Counted from the stretch's first letter, positions 1 to 7,022 are shown. The stretch is 11,660 nucleotides of DNA from an uncultured Collinsella sp. (GCA_902475445.1 CABRZN010000058.1:1-11660), one strand, 5' to 3'. Notes: generated by a model not told the origin, from the sequence alone. Translations and numbers: made by a program.

Positions 1-1
1 G

Positions 2-757
2 ATCGATCTGTACCGAGAGGGCTCCAGCCAGCCGTTCTCCAGCGCATCCATCGGATTCGGAGCGAACGCACGCATGGCTTCAATCTACGATCCAGAGCTT
101 GCCGAGGATGCTTCGGCCAACGACATGGCACACGTGAAGTACGCGCTCGAGGCGCTGGGCGCACATTTTGCGACGCACCCGCTGGTAGCCGACAACGGCA
201 ACGCCGCGCTGGCACCGGGTTGCACGGCACAGTTCCGCATGAGCTTCGCCATCCCCGAGAGTTGGAGCGACGAAGTGGGCAAACGCGTAACGCTGTATGC
301 GAAGGCGCGTAATCTGGTGGCGCTCGATCCCGTAACGCTCGAGGAAATTCGACCGGGCGCAAACTCGGCGCTGGGTGCCGTACTGCACGAGCTTCATGTG
401 CCCGACGCGGCATGCGAACGCTCAGAAGTTCAGGTCGGCGTATGCGACAACGCGGATACGACAGGACTTCACGACGCCCCGATGACGGTCGACGGCGATG
501 GCGGCACGAGTGGCGGCGGTACTGACAAGGGCGGCGACTCCGGCGGAAGCAGCTCCAGCAGTGGCAAGGACCACGGCACTAACAAGCGCTCCGGAAAAGC
601 GGGCGCGCTTGCGGGCACGGGCGATGTCAACGCTCCCCTTACGGCAGCCGCTGCTGCACTCGCCGCGGCAGGCGCCGGCCTCATCGCCTACAGCGCCCGC
701 CGCACGGCGCTCGAAAAAGACACCGCCGATGAGGTCAATTCTGATAAGCCTCACTAG
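2..757 (+). CDS. C-terminal part of a sortase-anchored surface protein (5' end outside window)
   Basis: The reading frame is open from the left edge, so the internal Met at 74 is not taken as the start. Numbering from that Met, residues 1-138 form an extracellular-type domain I do not recognise. Residues 139-175 are a Gly/Ser/Asp-rich linker of the kind that spans the cell wall. It is followed by LAGTGD (179-184), an Ala-rich hydrophobic stretch (about 187-206) and an Arg-Arg stop signal. This order matches an LPXTG-type signal with Ala in place of Pro. The family rule is that sortase cuts between T and G and joins the protein to peptidoglycan. The tail after the Arg pair is longer than usual (about 17 residues). 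Function beyond surface display is unknown; adhesin or pilin-like subunit is possible. Confidence 0.72.
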   Translation: MDLYREGSSQPFSSASIGFGANARMASIYDPELAEDASANDMAHVKYALEALGAHFATHPLVADNGNAALAPGCTAQFRMSFAIPESWSDEVGKRVTLYAKARNLVALDPVTLEEIRPGANSALGAVLHELHVPDAACERSEVQVGVCDNADTTGLHDAPMTVDGDGGTSGGGTDKGGDSGGSSSSSGKDHGTNKRSGKAGALAGTGDVNAPLTAAAAALAAAGAGLIAYSARRTALEKDTADEVNSDKPH

Positions 758-804
758 CTCTCAGTTACCTTTGCGAGAGACGCCGACTCGGCTCATCGAA
801 CACC

Positions 805-839
805 AAAAGGGGCTGGCCCCGATAACTCGGAGCCAGCCC
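805..839 (-). terminator. Intrinsic terminator (best read on the minus strand, possibly bidirectional)
   Basis: GGGCTGGC (810-817) pairs with GCCAGCCC (832-839). Inside it CCGA (819-822) pairs with TCGG (827-830) around a TAAC loop, with one C/A mismatch. On the minus strand the stem is followed by TTTT (complement of 805-808), directly after the stop at 848-850. The plus strand has no T-run, but the hairpin could still help end the surface-protein transcript. Confidence 0.65.
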
Positions 840-847
840 ATATCGCA

Positions 848-964
848 TTAGATATCGTCAGTGGAGTCGAGTTCTGCCTCGAGCTTGGCACGCCGTCTTT
901 TCGCCAACAATCCGCACGACACGTCTTCGACAACGTATCCAACCGCAAACGCAGCAAGACACAT
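848..964 (-). CDS. Small hypothetical protein, possibly membrane-associated (38 aa)
   Basis: From the ATG at 964 the frame gives 38 residues: a hydrophobic N-terminal half starting MCLAAFAVGYVVEDV, then the basic cluster KRRR, then an acidic end with DSTDDI. Support comes from amphipathic, protein-like composition and from a terminator right after the stop. The frame also stays open upstream past 1070 without another ATG, and no strong ribosome site precedes 964 (only GAAG), so the start is uncertain. A longer form could read through the inverted repeat at 981-1017. It lies divergent to the topoisomerase operon and shares its control region. I do not recognise a family. Confidence 0.4.
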   Translation of the reverse strand: MCLAAFAVGYVVEDVSCGLLAKRRRAKLEAELDSTDDI

Positions 965-980
965 TCGGCCGTCTTCAAAC

Positions 981-1017
981 TTACTCGGACAGAGCCGACT
1001 CGGTTTTGTCCGAGTAA
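981..1017. repeat. 11-bp perfect inverted repeat
   Basis: TTACTCGGACA (981-991) and TGTCCGAGTAA (1007-1017) are exact reverse complements around a 15-nt loop. The loop carries a second copy of ACTCGG (998-1003) that could also pair with CCGAGT (1010-1015), giving two mutually exclusive hairpins. It lies just upstream of the small minus-strand ORF, so it may be a leader structure or an operator. Confidence 0.75.
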
Positions 1018-1024
1018 ACGAATC

Positions 1025-1055
1025 TCCATCGAACTCCGAACGATTGTTCGATGGA
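1025..1055. promoter_or_regulatory. 10-bp inverted repeat holding an SOS (LexA)-box-like palindrome
   Basis: TCCATCGAAC (1025-1034) and GTTCGATGGA (1046-1055) are perfect reverse complements. Within the element, CGAACGATTGTTCG (1037-1050) matches the Gram-positive/actinobacterial LexA pattern CGAAC-N4-GTTCG on both half-sites. The box ends 16 bp before the -35 of the topoisomerase promoter and lies between divergent genes, so it could act on either. LexA binding is an inference from the motif alone. Confidence 0.5.
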
Positions 1056-1066
1056 TTTCGTGTTGG

Positions 1067-1095
1067 TTGGAACCGTCTGTGGGCTGGGCTATGCT
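1067..1095 (+). promoter_or_regulatory. Promoter of the topoisomerase operon
   Basis: TTGGAA (1067-1072) and TATGCT (1090-1095) are 17 bp apart, close to the sigma-70 consensus. They leave a leader of roughly 50 nt before the ATG at 1150. AAAGGAG (1127-1133) is the best ribosome site but sits 16 nt from the ATG, longer than usual. No other in-frame start lies closer. Confidence 0.55.
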
Positions 1096-1149
1096 ACTTT
1101 GACTATCTATATGACTTAAACGCAGCAAAGGAGCACCGAGAGAGCGAGT

Positions 1150-3147
1150 ATGGCAAAAAACACCGCAAACTATGGTAACGACAGTATCCGCCAGCTCAAG
1201 GACGAGGAGCGCGTACGCCTGCGCCCTGCCGTTATCTTTGGCTCGGACGGACTCGATGGCTGTGCACACGCTGCCTTCGAGATTCTGTCCAACGCCGTTG
1301 ACGAGGCGCGCCAGGGCTACGGCAAGCTCATCACCCTTACCGCCTTTCGCGATGGCTCCATTCAAGTAGAGGACAACGGCCGCGGCTGCCCGCTCGACTG
1401 GAACCCCTCCGAGAAGCGCTTTAACTGGGAACTTGTCTTTTGCGAGCTCTATGCCGGCGGCAAGTATAACAACAACCAGGGCGGCGACTACGATTTCTCG
1501 CTCGGCACCAACGGCCTGGGCTCGTGCGCGACCCAGTACGCTTCCGAATACATGGACGTCACGGTTTGGCGCGACGGCAACAAGTACTCCCTGCACTTTA
1601 AGAAAGGCAAGGTCGTCGGTGCCAAAAAGAAGGCACTCGAGATTGAGCCCAGCGACGAGGACCGTACCGGCACCACTATCAAGTGGCGTCCCGATCTTGA
1701 GGTCTTTACCTCCATCAACATTCCCCACGATTGGTATCGCGAGACCATGCGCCGCCAGGCCGTGGTCAACGCCAACGTGACCTTCCGCCTGCGCATTGAG
1801 GGCGACGATGGCGAGTTTTCCGAAGAGGATTTTTGCTATCCCAAAGGCATCGAGGACTACGTGCTCGAGAAGGTCGGTACCGACTACCTTACCGAGCCTT
1901 TCTTTATCGAGGCTGATCGTCGCGGTCGCGATCGCGAGGACCTGCCCGACTACAACGTAAAGATCACCGCGTGCATGTGCTTCTCGCGCACCTTCATGAT
2001 GCAGGAGTACTACCACAACTCATCGTGGCTCGAAAACGGCGGTTCGCCCGAGAAGGCCGCTCGTAGTGCTCTGACCAGCGCCATCGATGCCTACATTAAG
2101 CAACAGGGCAAGTACAACAAAAACGAGAGCGGCATTAAGTGGCAGGACGTCCAGGACTGTCTGGTGCTGGTGACCAACTGCTTCTCCACCCAGACGTCCT
2201 ACGAGAACCAGACCAAGAAGGCCATCAATAACCGCTTTATCCAGCAGGCCATGACGGCATTCTTTAAGGAGCGCCTCTCGACCTACCTGATCGAGAACAA
2301 AGACGCCGCCAACAAGATCATGGAGCAGGTGCTCATCAACAAGCGCTCGCGCGAGAACGCCGAGAAGACGCGCCAGAGCATCAAGACCAACCTGCAGCAG
2401 AAGACCGACATGGCCAACCGCGTGCAGAAGTTCATCGACTGCCGCTCCAAGGACAAGAGCCGTCGCGAGATCTACATCGTAGAGGGCGACTCGGCAGCGG
2501 GCGCCATTCGCACCTCGCGCGATGCCGAGTTCCAAGGCGTTATGCCCGTCCGCGGCAAGATCCTCAACTGCCTAAAGGAGGACTATCCGCGCATCTTTAA
2601 GTCCGACATCATCATGGACCTCATGCGCGTGCTGGGCTGCGGCGTGGAGATCAAAGACAAGCGCATCAAGAACCTTGGCGCCTTCGACCTGGACAACCTC
2701 AACTGGAACAAGGTCATCATCTGTACGGACGCCGACGTCGACGGTTACCACATTCGCACGCTCGTGCTCACCATGCTCTACCGCCTGGTGCCCACGCTCA
2801 TCGACGAGGGCTACGTGTATATCGCCGAGTCTCCGCTCTACGAGATCAACTGCAAGGAAAAGACCTACTTTGCCTACACCGAGCTCGAAAAGAACGGCAT
2901 CCTCAAGGAGATCGGCGACCAGAAGTGTTCCATCAACCGCTCCAAGGGTCTTGGTGAAAACGATCCGGACATGATGTGGCTCACCACCATGAATCCCGAG
3001 ACGCGCCGTCTGATCAAGGTGGAGCCCGAGGACGTCACCAAGATGGAGACCATGTTCAACCTTTTGCTGGGCAACGACGAGGCAGGCCGCAAGCGCCATA
3101 TCTCCGAGCACGGCAAGGAATACCTTGACCAGCTGGACCTGCAGTAG
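1150..3147 (+). CDS. parE: Type IIA DNA topoisomerase subunit B (ParE/GyrB-like, divergent)
   Basis: ATPase and TOPRIM subunit of a topoisomerase IV or gyrase-like enzyme, which passes one DNA duplex through another using ATP. The N-terminal GHKL ATPase shows the N-box (E44, N48 in EILSNAVDEA), DNGRG (75-79), GTNGLG (119-124, in place of the usual GLHGVG) and GTT at 174-176. QTK (354-356) carries the transducer-domain lysine. The TOPRIM domain has EGDSAAG (445-451) and the metal-binding DADVDG (527-532), followed by KGLGEN (599-604). At 665 aa it has the length of ParE and of short GyrB proteins. The usual RPGMYIGS segment reads RPAVIFGSDG (26-35), and several other motifs are off-consensus. 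It therefore seems to be a second, diverged enzyme set, not housekeeping GyrB. It is followed 45 nt later by the A subunit, surely one operon. Gyrase versus topo IV cannot be settled from this subunit. Confidence 0.88.
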   Translation: MAKNTANYGNDSIRQLKDEERVRLRPAVIFGSDGLDGCAHAAFEILSNAVDEARQGYGKLITLTAFRDGSIQVEDNGRGCPLDWNPSEKRFNWELVFCELYAGGKYNNNQGGDYDFSLGTNGLGSCATQYASEYMDVTVWRDGNKYSLHFKKGKVVGAKKKALEIEPSDEDRTGTTIKWRPDLEVFTSINIPHDWYRETMRRQAVVNANVTFRLRIEGDDGEFSEEDFCYPKGIEDYVLEKVGTDYLTEPFFIEADRRGRDREDLPDYNVKITACMCFSRTFMMQEYYHNSSWLENGGSPEKAARSALTSAIDAYIKQQGKYNKNESGIKWQDVQDCLVLVTNCFSTQTSYENQTKKAINNRFIQQAMTAFFKERLSTYLIENKDAANKIMEQVLINKRSRENAEKTRQSIKTNLQQKTDMANRVQKFIDCRSKDKSRREIYIVEGDSAAGAIRTSRDAEFQGVMPVRGKILNCLKEDYPRIFKSDIIMDLMRVLGCGVEIKDKRIKNLGAFDLDNLNWNKVIICTDADVDGYHIRTLVLTMLYRLVPTLIDEGYVYIAESPLYEINCKEKTYFAYTELEKNGILKEIGDQKCSINRSKGLGENDPDMMWLTTMNPETRRLIKVEPEDVTKMETMFNLLLGNDEAGRKRHISEHGKEYLDQLDLQ

Positions 3148-3192
3148 CAGCAAATCGATAACGACGGCCCATAAGAAGTTCAAGAGGAAATC

Positions 3193-5433
3193 GTGGCAAA
3201 GAAGAAGACGAAGAACCAGCCAAAGAAAAAGCAGGTCAACGCCGAGAACGTCATCGGCCTGCACTCCGAGGTCACTGATCAGCCGATTACGCAGACGCTC
3301 GAGGTCAACTACATGCCCTACGCCATGAGCGTCAACGTCTCGCGTGCGTTCCCCGAGATCGACGGCTTTAAGCCCTCGCACCGCAAGCTGCTCTACACCA
3401 TGTACAAGATGGGTCTGCTCAAGGGCGAGCGCCAGAAGAGCGCCAACATTGTGGGTCAGACCATGAAGCTCAACCCGCACGGCGATGCCGCGATCTACGA
3501 GACGATGGTGCGCCTGGCGACGGGCAACGAAGCGCTGCTTGCGCCCTTCGTGGAGTCGAAGGGCAACTTTGGCAAGTACTATTCGGGCGACCTGAGCTAC
3601 GCCGCCTCGCGTTACACCGAGGCCAAGCTCTCCCCCATCAGTGCCGAGATCTTCAAGGACATCGACAAGGACCCGGTCGACTTCGTCGACAGCTACGATG
3701 GCGCCATGAAGGAGCCGCGCCTGCTGCCCACCACGTTCCCCAACATCCTTGTCTCGGCTAACAAGGGCATCGGCGTCGCCATGGCGTCCGACATCTGCGG
3801 TTTCAACCTCAACGAGGTCTGCACCGCCACCATGCACTACCTGCAGGATCCCGACTGCGACCTGCTTGAGTATATGCCCATGCCCGACTTCTCGACCGGC
3901 GGCGAGATCATCTACCGCCGCGAGGAGATGGAGAAGATTATCGAGACCGGCCTTGGCAGCTTCCAGATCCGCTCCCGCTGGCGCTGGATTCCCGAAGAGC
4001 GCATCATCGAGGTCTACGAGATCCCCTACACCACCAAAACCGATGTCATCATCGAGCGCATCGTCAAGCTCTCCAAAGAGGGCAAGGTCAAGGAGATCGC
4101 TGACATCCGCGACGAAACCGACCTCTCGGGTCTGCGCATCGCCATCGACCTTAAGCGCGGTGTCGACCCCGACAAGCTCATGGCCAAGCTCTATCGCTCG
4201 ACCACGCTGCAGGATTCGTTCTCGTGCAACTTCAACGTGTTGGTCGACGGATATCCCCGTGTTATGGGCGTGCGCCAGATTCTGCACGAGTGGGTCAAGT
4301 GGCGTATTGAGTCCACACGGCGCCGCATTAACTTTGACCTGGGCAAAAAGTCCGAGCGCCTGCACCTGCTGCACGGCCTCGAGGCGATCTTGCTCGACAT
4401 CGACAAGGCGATCGCCATCATCCGTGGCACCAAGCTCGAGGCCGAGGTCGTGCCCAACCTTATGCGCGGCTTCGACATCGACGAGACCCAGGCCGAGTTT
4501 GTTGCCGAGCTTAAGCTCCGCAACATCAACGAGGAGTACATCCTCAACCGCACCAAGGACATCGCCAAGCTTGAGGGCGAGATTGCCGAGCTTGAGGAGA
4601 TCCTCTCCAGCGAGGAGAACATCAAGAAGGTCATCAGCGACGAGCTGGCCGCAGTCAACAAGAAGTACGTGATGCCGCGCCGCACGGGCAGGATTGAGCC
4701 CCACGAGGTCATTGAGGTGAGCCTGGAGCCCGAGGTCGAGGAATATCCGGTTACCATCATGCTCTCGCGCGATGGCTACCTTAAGAAGATGACCGACCGC
4801 GTGCTCAAAAAGGCCGCCACACTCAGGTACAAGGACGGCGACAAACCCTTTATCGAGTTCCCATCCTCCAACACCCACGAGCTGCTCGTGTTTACTAACA
4901 AGAGTCAGGTGTACAAGTGCAAGGTTGCGGCGTTTGAGGACACCAAGTCGGCCCAGCTGGGTTCGTACCTGCCGACCGATCTTGAGATGGAACCCGACGA
5001 GAGTGTCATCTGGGTCATCGACCCCGAGGACTACAAGGCCGACGTGCTGTTCGTCTTTGAGAACGGCCGCGTAGTGCGCGTCGCGCTTTCTGGATACGTC
5101 ACCAAGACCAACCGCAAGCGCCTCAAGAACGCCATCTACGGCGGCAGCAAGCTGCTGTATGCCCAAGTGCTCAAGGAAGATCGCGACATCGCGCTGGTCT
5201 CGAGCGACTATCGTTTGATGAACTTCAACACGTCGTTGCTCAAGACCAAGACGACTACCAACACGCAGGGCGTCCAGGCCTTTACCGCCAAGAAGGGCCG
5301 CTCGGTCAACACCGTCGGCACAACCGAAGAGATCCTTGGCGCCGGCGTCTCGGCCGAGAAGTTCACCGCGCAGAGCCTCCCCTCAGCCGGTGCCCTCATG
5401 AAAGAAAACGACATGCCGAGTTTGTTTGATTAG
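3193..5433 (+). CDS. parC: Type IIA DNA topoisomerase subunit A (ParC/GyrA-like, divergent)
   Basis: DNA cleavage-religation partner of the preceding B subunit. The GTG at 3193 is chosen because AGAGGA lies just upstream and the Lys-rich start MAKKKTK leads straight into the family fold. The winged-helix region holds ASRYTEAKLSP with catalytic Tyr141 after Arg140. The quinolone-resistance region reads NPHGDAAIYET: Ala99 stands where E. coli GyrA has Ser83, and Glu103 where it has Asp87. A charged coiled-coil stretch follows (about residues 450-475 of 746). The C-terminal part has beta-pinwheel-like repeats but no GyrA box (QRRGGKG type). With the 746-aa length this favours a ParC-like decatenase over a supercoiling gyrase. 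A strong hairpin follows the stop. Divergence from textbook motifs matches that of its partner. Confidence 0.88.
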   Translation: MAKKKTKNQPKKKQVNAENVIGLHSEVTDQPITQTLEVNYMPYAMSVNVSRAFPEIDGFKPSHRKLLYTMYKMGLLKGERQKSANIVGQTMKLNPHGDAAIYETMVRLATGNEALLAPFVESKGNFGKYYSGDLSYAASRYTEAKLSPISAEIFKDIDKDPVDFVDSYDGAMKEPRLLPTTFPNILVSANKGIGVAMASDICGFNLNEVCTATMHYLQDPDCDLLEYMPMPDFSTGGEIIYRREEMEKIIETGLGSFQIRSRWRWIPEERIIEVYEIPYTTKTDVIIERIVKLSKEGKVKEIADIRDETDLSGLRIAIDLKRGVDPDKLMAKLYRSTTLQDSFSCNFNVLVDGYPRVMGVRQILHEWVKWRIESTRRRINFDLGKKSERLHLLHGLEAILLDIDKAIAIIRGTKLEAEVVPNLMRGFDIDETQAEFVAELKLRNINEEYILNRTKDIAKLEGEIAELEEILSSEENIKKVISDELAAVNKKYVMPRRTGRIEPHEVIEVSLEPEVEEYPVTIMLSRDGYLKKMTDRVLKKAATLRYKDGDKPFIEFPSSNTHELLVFTNKSQVYKCKVAAFEDTKSAQLGSYLPTDLEMEPDESVIWVIDPEDYKADVLFVFENGRVVRVALSGYVTKTNRKRLKNAIYGGSKLLYAQVLKEDRDIALVSSDYRLMNFNTSLLKTKTTTNTQGVQAFTAKKGRSVNTVGTTEEILGAGVSAEKFTAQSLPSAGALMKENDMPSLFD

Positions 5434-5466
5434 GACGACGGCAGAACCGCCATAGTTTTACAAAGC

Positions 5467-5509
5467 AGCGGGGCCCGGAGCGCAGCAATATCGCGCCCCG
5501 GGCCCCGCT
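5467..5509 (+). terminator. GC-rich terminator-like hairpin after the topoisomerase operon
   Basis: AGCGGGGCCCGG (5467-5478) pairs perfectly with CCGGGCCCCGCT (5498-5509), and GCGC (5480-5483) with GCGC (5493-5496) inside. It begins 33 nt after the stop of the A-subunit gene. There is no T-run on the plus strand, so it may act as a Rho-assisted or 3'-protecting stem. Confidence 0.6.
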
Positions 5510-5572
5510 CGTTGCGGAGGTCATCCTCGGAAATGTCGACGATACGGGGGCTTCCCGCACCGTCCTAAGCCG

Positions 5573-5629
5573 TTAGCAAAACTCGCAAAAGTTAGCAAAA
5601 GTTGCAAAAATTAGCAAAACTTGCAAAGG
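5573..5629 (+). repeat. Three tandem 19-bp repeats leading into a ribosome-binding site
   Basis: Units are TTAGCAAAACTCGCAAAAG (5573-5591), TTAGCAAAAGTTGCAAAAA (5592-5610) and TTAGCAAAACTTGCAAAGG (5611-5629). Each holds two GCAAA half-units about 9-10 bp apart, so there are six in a row on one face pattern. The last unit supplies AAAGGAG (5625-5631), 5 nt before the ATG at 5637. Base composition is A-rich against a GC-rich surround. Confidence 0.85.
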
Positions 5630-5636
5630 AGCTACC

Positions 5637-6310
5637 ATGCAGTGCAGTAAGAGCCCCTTTACCCCGACGTTCCGAAGCGTCCCTCCCTTTCTAGCGAATC
5701 GCGAACACATCCTCCGTGATATCAACCGTGGCTTTATCAACGGCCCGGGAGACCCCAACCTGTCGGCCATTTTTACGGGCGCAAGAGGAACGGGTAAGAC
5801 GGCGCTTCTCTCGCTCCTTTCAAAACGGCGCTTGAACACGGCTGGATCGCAGCAAATGTCTCCCGCCATGCCAGGCATGCTCGAAGATATTATCGAGCGA
5901 ACCAAAGAAGCGGCAGATAGCTACCTTTCACAGTCTCACGCGCGCATGAACGGCGTTCAAATTGGTCCAGTGGGCATCGATTGGACATATGTTCAAGAAG
6001 CCCAGGGCAACTGGCGCACGTGCATGAATGGCATCTTCAGGCAACTCGAGAAGCATGGCATCGGGCTTATCTCGAAACGACCTATCGAGAGCTTTCCGAT
6101 AAAGACATTGAGTTTTTGCTCGCGATGCTGCCCGATTCTGGCCCCAGCAGGATCTCGGAGATAGCCAAACGCATGGGCGTCGCCAGCAACTACGCGAGCC
6201 AGTACAAACGCCGCCTGCTCGAGGACGGCGTCATCGGGGAACGCGGACGTGGCCTCGTCGGATTCGACATCCCCGCATTCAAGGAGTTCCTGAGCGAGAA
6301 GGTCTCCTAG
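5637..6310 (+). pseudogene. Broken P-loop ATPase gene (AAA-type with C-terminal winged-helix-like domain)
   Basis: The start is clear: AAAGGAG then ATG at 5637. The N-terminus MQCSKSPFTPTF and Walker A GARGTGKT (residues 48-55) match a family of prokaryotic ATP-binding proteins. Decay is visible in two places. Between about 5826 and 5863 the family-like peptide ALEHGWIAANVS appears in another frame, flanked by an apparent 1-nt loss (near 5826) and 1-nt gain (CCC near 5861) that cancel. At about 6062-6071 the text jumps from KHGIGLI to YLETTYRELSDKD in another frame, which then reads to the family-type C-terminus with a helix-turn-helix-like stretch (SEIAKRMGVASNYASQYKRR). The missing middle would have carried Walker B. 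Without a deletion the first frame ends at 6164. The original role is unknown; such ATPases are common mobile or paralogous genes in this group. Confidence 0.75.
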
Positions 6311-6339
6311 CACGCGGAGATCGTCCACAAGGACATCAA

Positions 6340-6405
6340 CGCATGGCAATCAGCAATCCTCTTGGTAAGGGAAGTAGGCTTTCCACCAACACCGATTGCC
6401 ATGCG
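6340..6405. repeat. 12-bp perfect inverted repeat with inner pairing
   Basis: CGCATGGCAATC (6340-6351) and GATTGCCATGCG (6394-6405) are exact reverse complements 42 bp apart. Inside, TTGGT pairs with ACCAA and GGAA with TTCC, giving a long imperfect hairpin of about 66 bp. It sits between the broken ATPase gene and the convergent oxidoreductase gene, with no T-run. It may be a structured 3' end for the minus-strand transcript or a small mobile-element relic. Confidence 0.7.
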
Positions 6406-6417
6406 CTCTCCTTGTCA

Positions 6418-6948
6418 TTAGGCGAGCTTGCGAGCGAGCTCTCGCACCTCTTCCAACTTGGGCGACGATGCCATGCTGTCGCGCTCGGTCATACCGCTGA
6501 TGGTGACAATGCCCTGGTCCTCCCACTTGCAGTACGCGCAGGTCGACTTGTACATAGCGATCGCCGCATCATAGACGCCCTCGCTGTGGCTATCGAGCAA
6601 AAGGGCCGTCTTGGTGAACGGGAAGCCCGTGGCACCGAAGGCGTACAGGCGGTCGATGGCGGCCTTCTCCTGCGCAGTGATATCAAACCAGTAGATAGGC
6701 GAAGCGAAGACAACCATATCGGCGCCTTTCAGCGACTCGATCACGTTGGCCATGTCATCCTTCTGCACGCAAGTGCCCTCATGGGTAAAGCAGTACTGGC
6801 ACCCCAGGCAACCAGCGATCTTTTTGCCGGCAACGCGGATGACCTCGACCGTATGGCCGGCCTCGCGCGCGGTCTCGGCAAAGGCCTCGACCATGGTGTC
6901 GGTATTGGCACCCTTGCGCGGGCTACCACTCAATACAACGATATTCAT
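6418..6948 (-). CDS. Flavodoxin-fold NAD(P)H-dependent oxidoreductase, ISF-like cysteine cluster
   Basis: A 176-aa protein of the NADPH-dependent FMN reductase / iron-sulfur flavoprotein group, which moves electrons through FMN in the cytoplasm. It starts MNIVVLSGSPRKGANTD, whose residues 7-17 form the FMN phosphate loop. C47, C50, C53 and C60 (CLGCQYC then GTC) follow the compact spacing used in iron-sulfur flavoproteins to hold a [4Fe-4S] cluster, and FASPIYWF (81-88) is the usual flavin-side loop. A further CAYC lies at 137-140. Start support: AAGGAGGGAG (complement of 6955-6964) ends 6 nt before the ATG. The gene is intact amid decaying neighbours. Physiological substrate is unknown, and many relatives lack a proven cluster. 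Confidence 0.85.
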   Translation of the reverse strand: MNIVVLSGSPRKGANTDTMVEAFAETAREAGHTVEVIRVAGKKIAGCLGCQYCFTHEGTCVQKDDMANVIESLKGADMVVFASPIYWFDITAQEKAAIDRLYAFGATGFPFTKTALLLDSHSEGVYDAAIAMYKSTCAYCKWEDQGIVTISGMTERDSMASSPKLEEVRELARKLA

Positions 6949-6965
6949 AGAAATCTCCCTCCTTC

Positions 6966-6997
6966 ATGCCGCAGGCGCGCGGCATATTTTTTGTTTT
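6966..6997 (+). terminator. Intrinsic terminator pointing against the oxidoreductase gene's leader
   Basis: ATGCCGC (6966-6972) pairs with GCGGCAT (6979-6985) around a 6-nt loop and is followed by ATTTTTTGTTTT (6986-6997). This is a textbook plus-strand terminator, yet it lies in the 5' leader of the minus-strand oxidoreductase gene. It would stop plus-strand transcripts that come from the ATPase side and run antisense through that gene. On the minus strand the same stem would sit directly before the ribosome site. Confidence 0.75.
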
Positions 6998-7022
6998 AAC
7001 CAAAACGTATGGAGTTATTCAA
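6994..7022 (-). promoter_or_regulatory. Likely promoter of the oxidoreductase gene
   Basis: On the minus strand TTGAAT (complement of 7017-7022) and TTAAAA (complement of 6994-6999) are 17 bp apart. Transcription from here would leave a leader of about 40 nt that begins at the hairpin 6966-6985. The -10 is a moderate match. Confidence 0.4.

Noticed and set aside
793..2016. A 407-codon minus-strand frame starting inside the B-subunit gene
   Set aside because: It is antisense shadow. In 848-964 a different frame ends at the terminator and looks more like protein.
2572..5166. An 864-codon open frame on the minus strand across both topoisomerase genes
   Set aside because: It is the antisense shadow of well-conserved GC-rich genes: low-complexity Leu/Val/Asp/His text, no ribosome site, no family resemblance.
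6343..6999. A 218-codon plus-strand frame opposite the oxidoreductase
   Set aside because: It is an antisense shadow of an intact flavodoxin-fold gene with a strong ribosome site.
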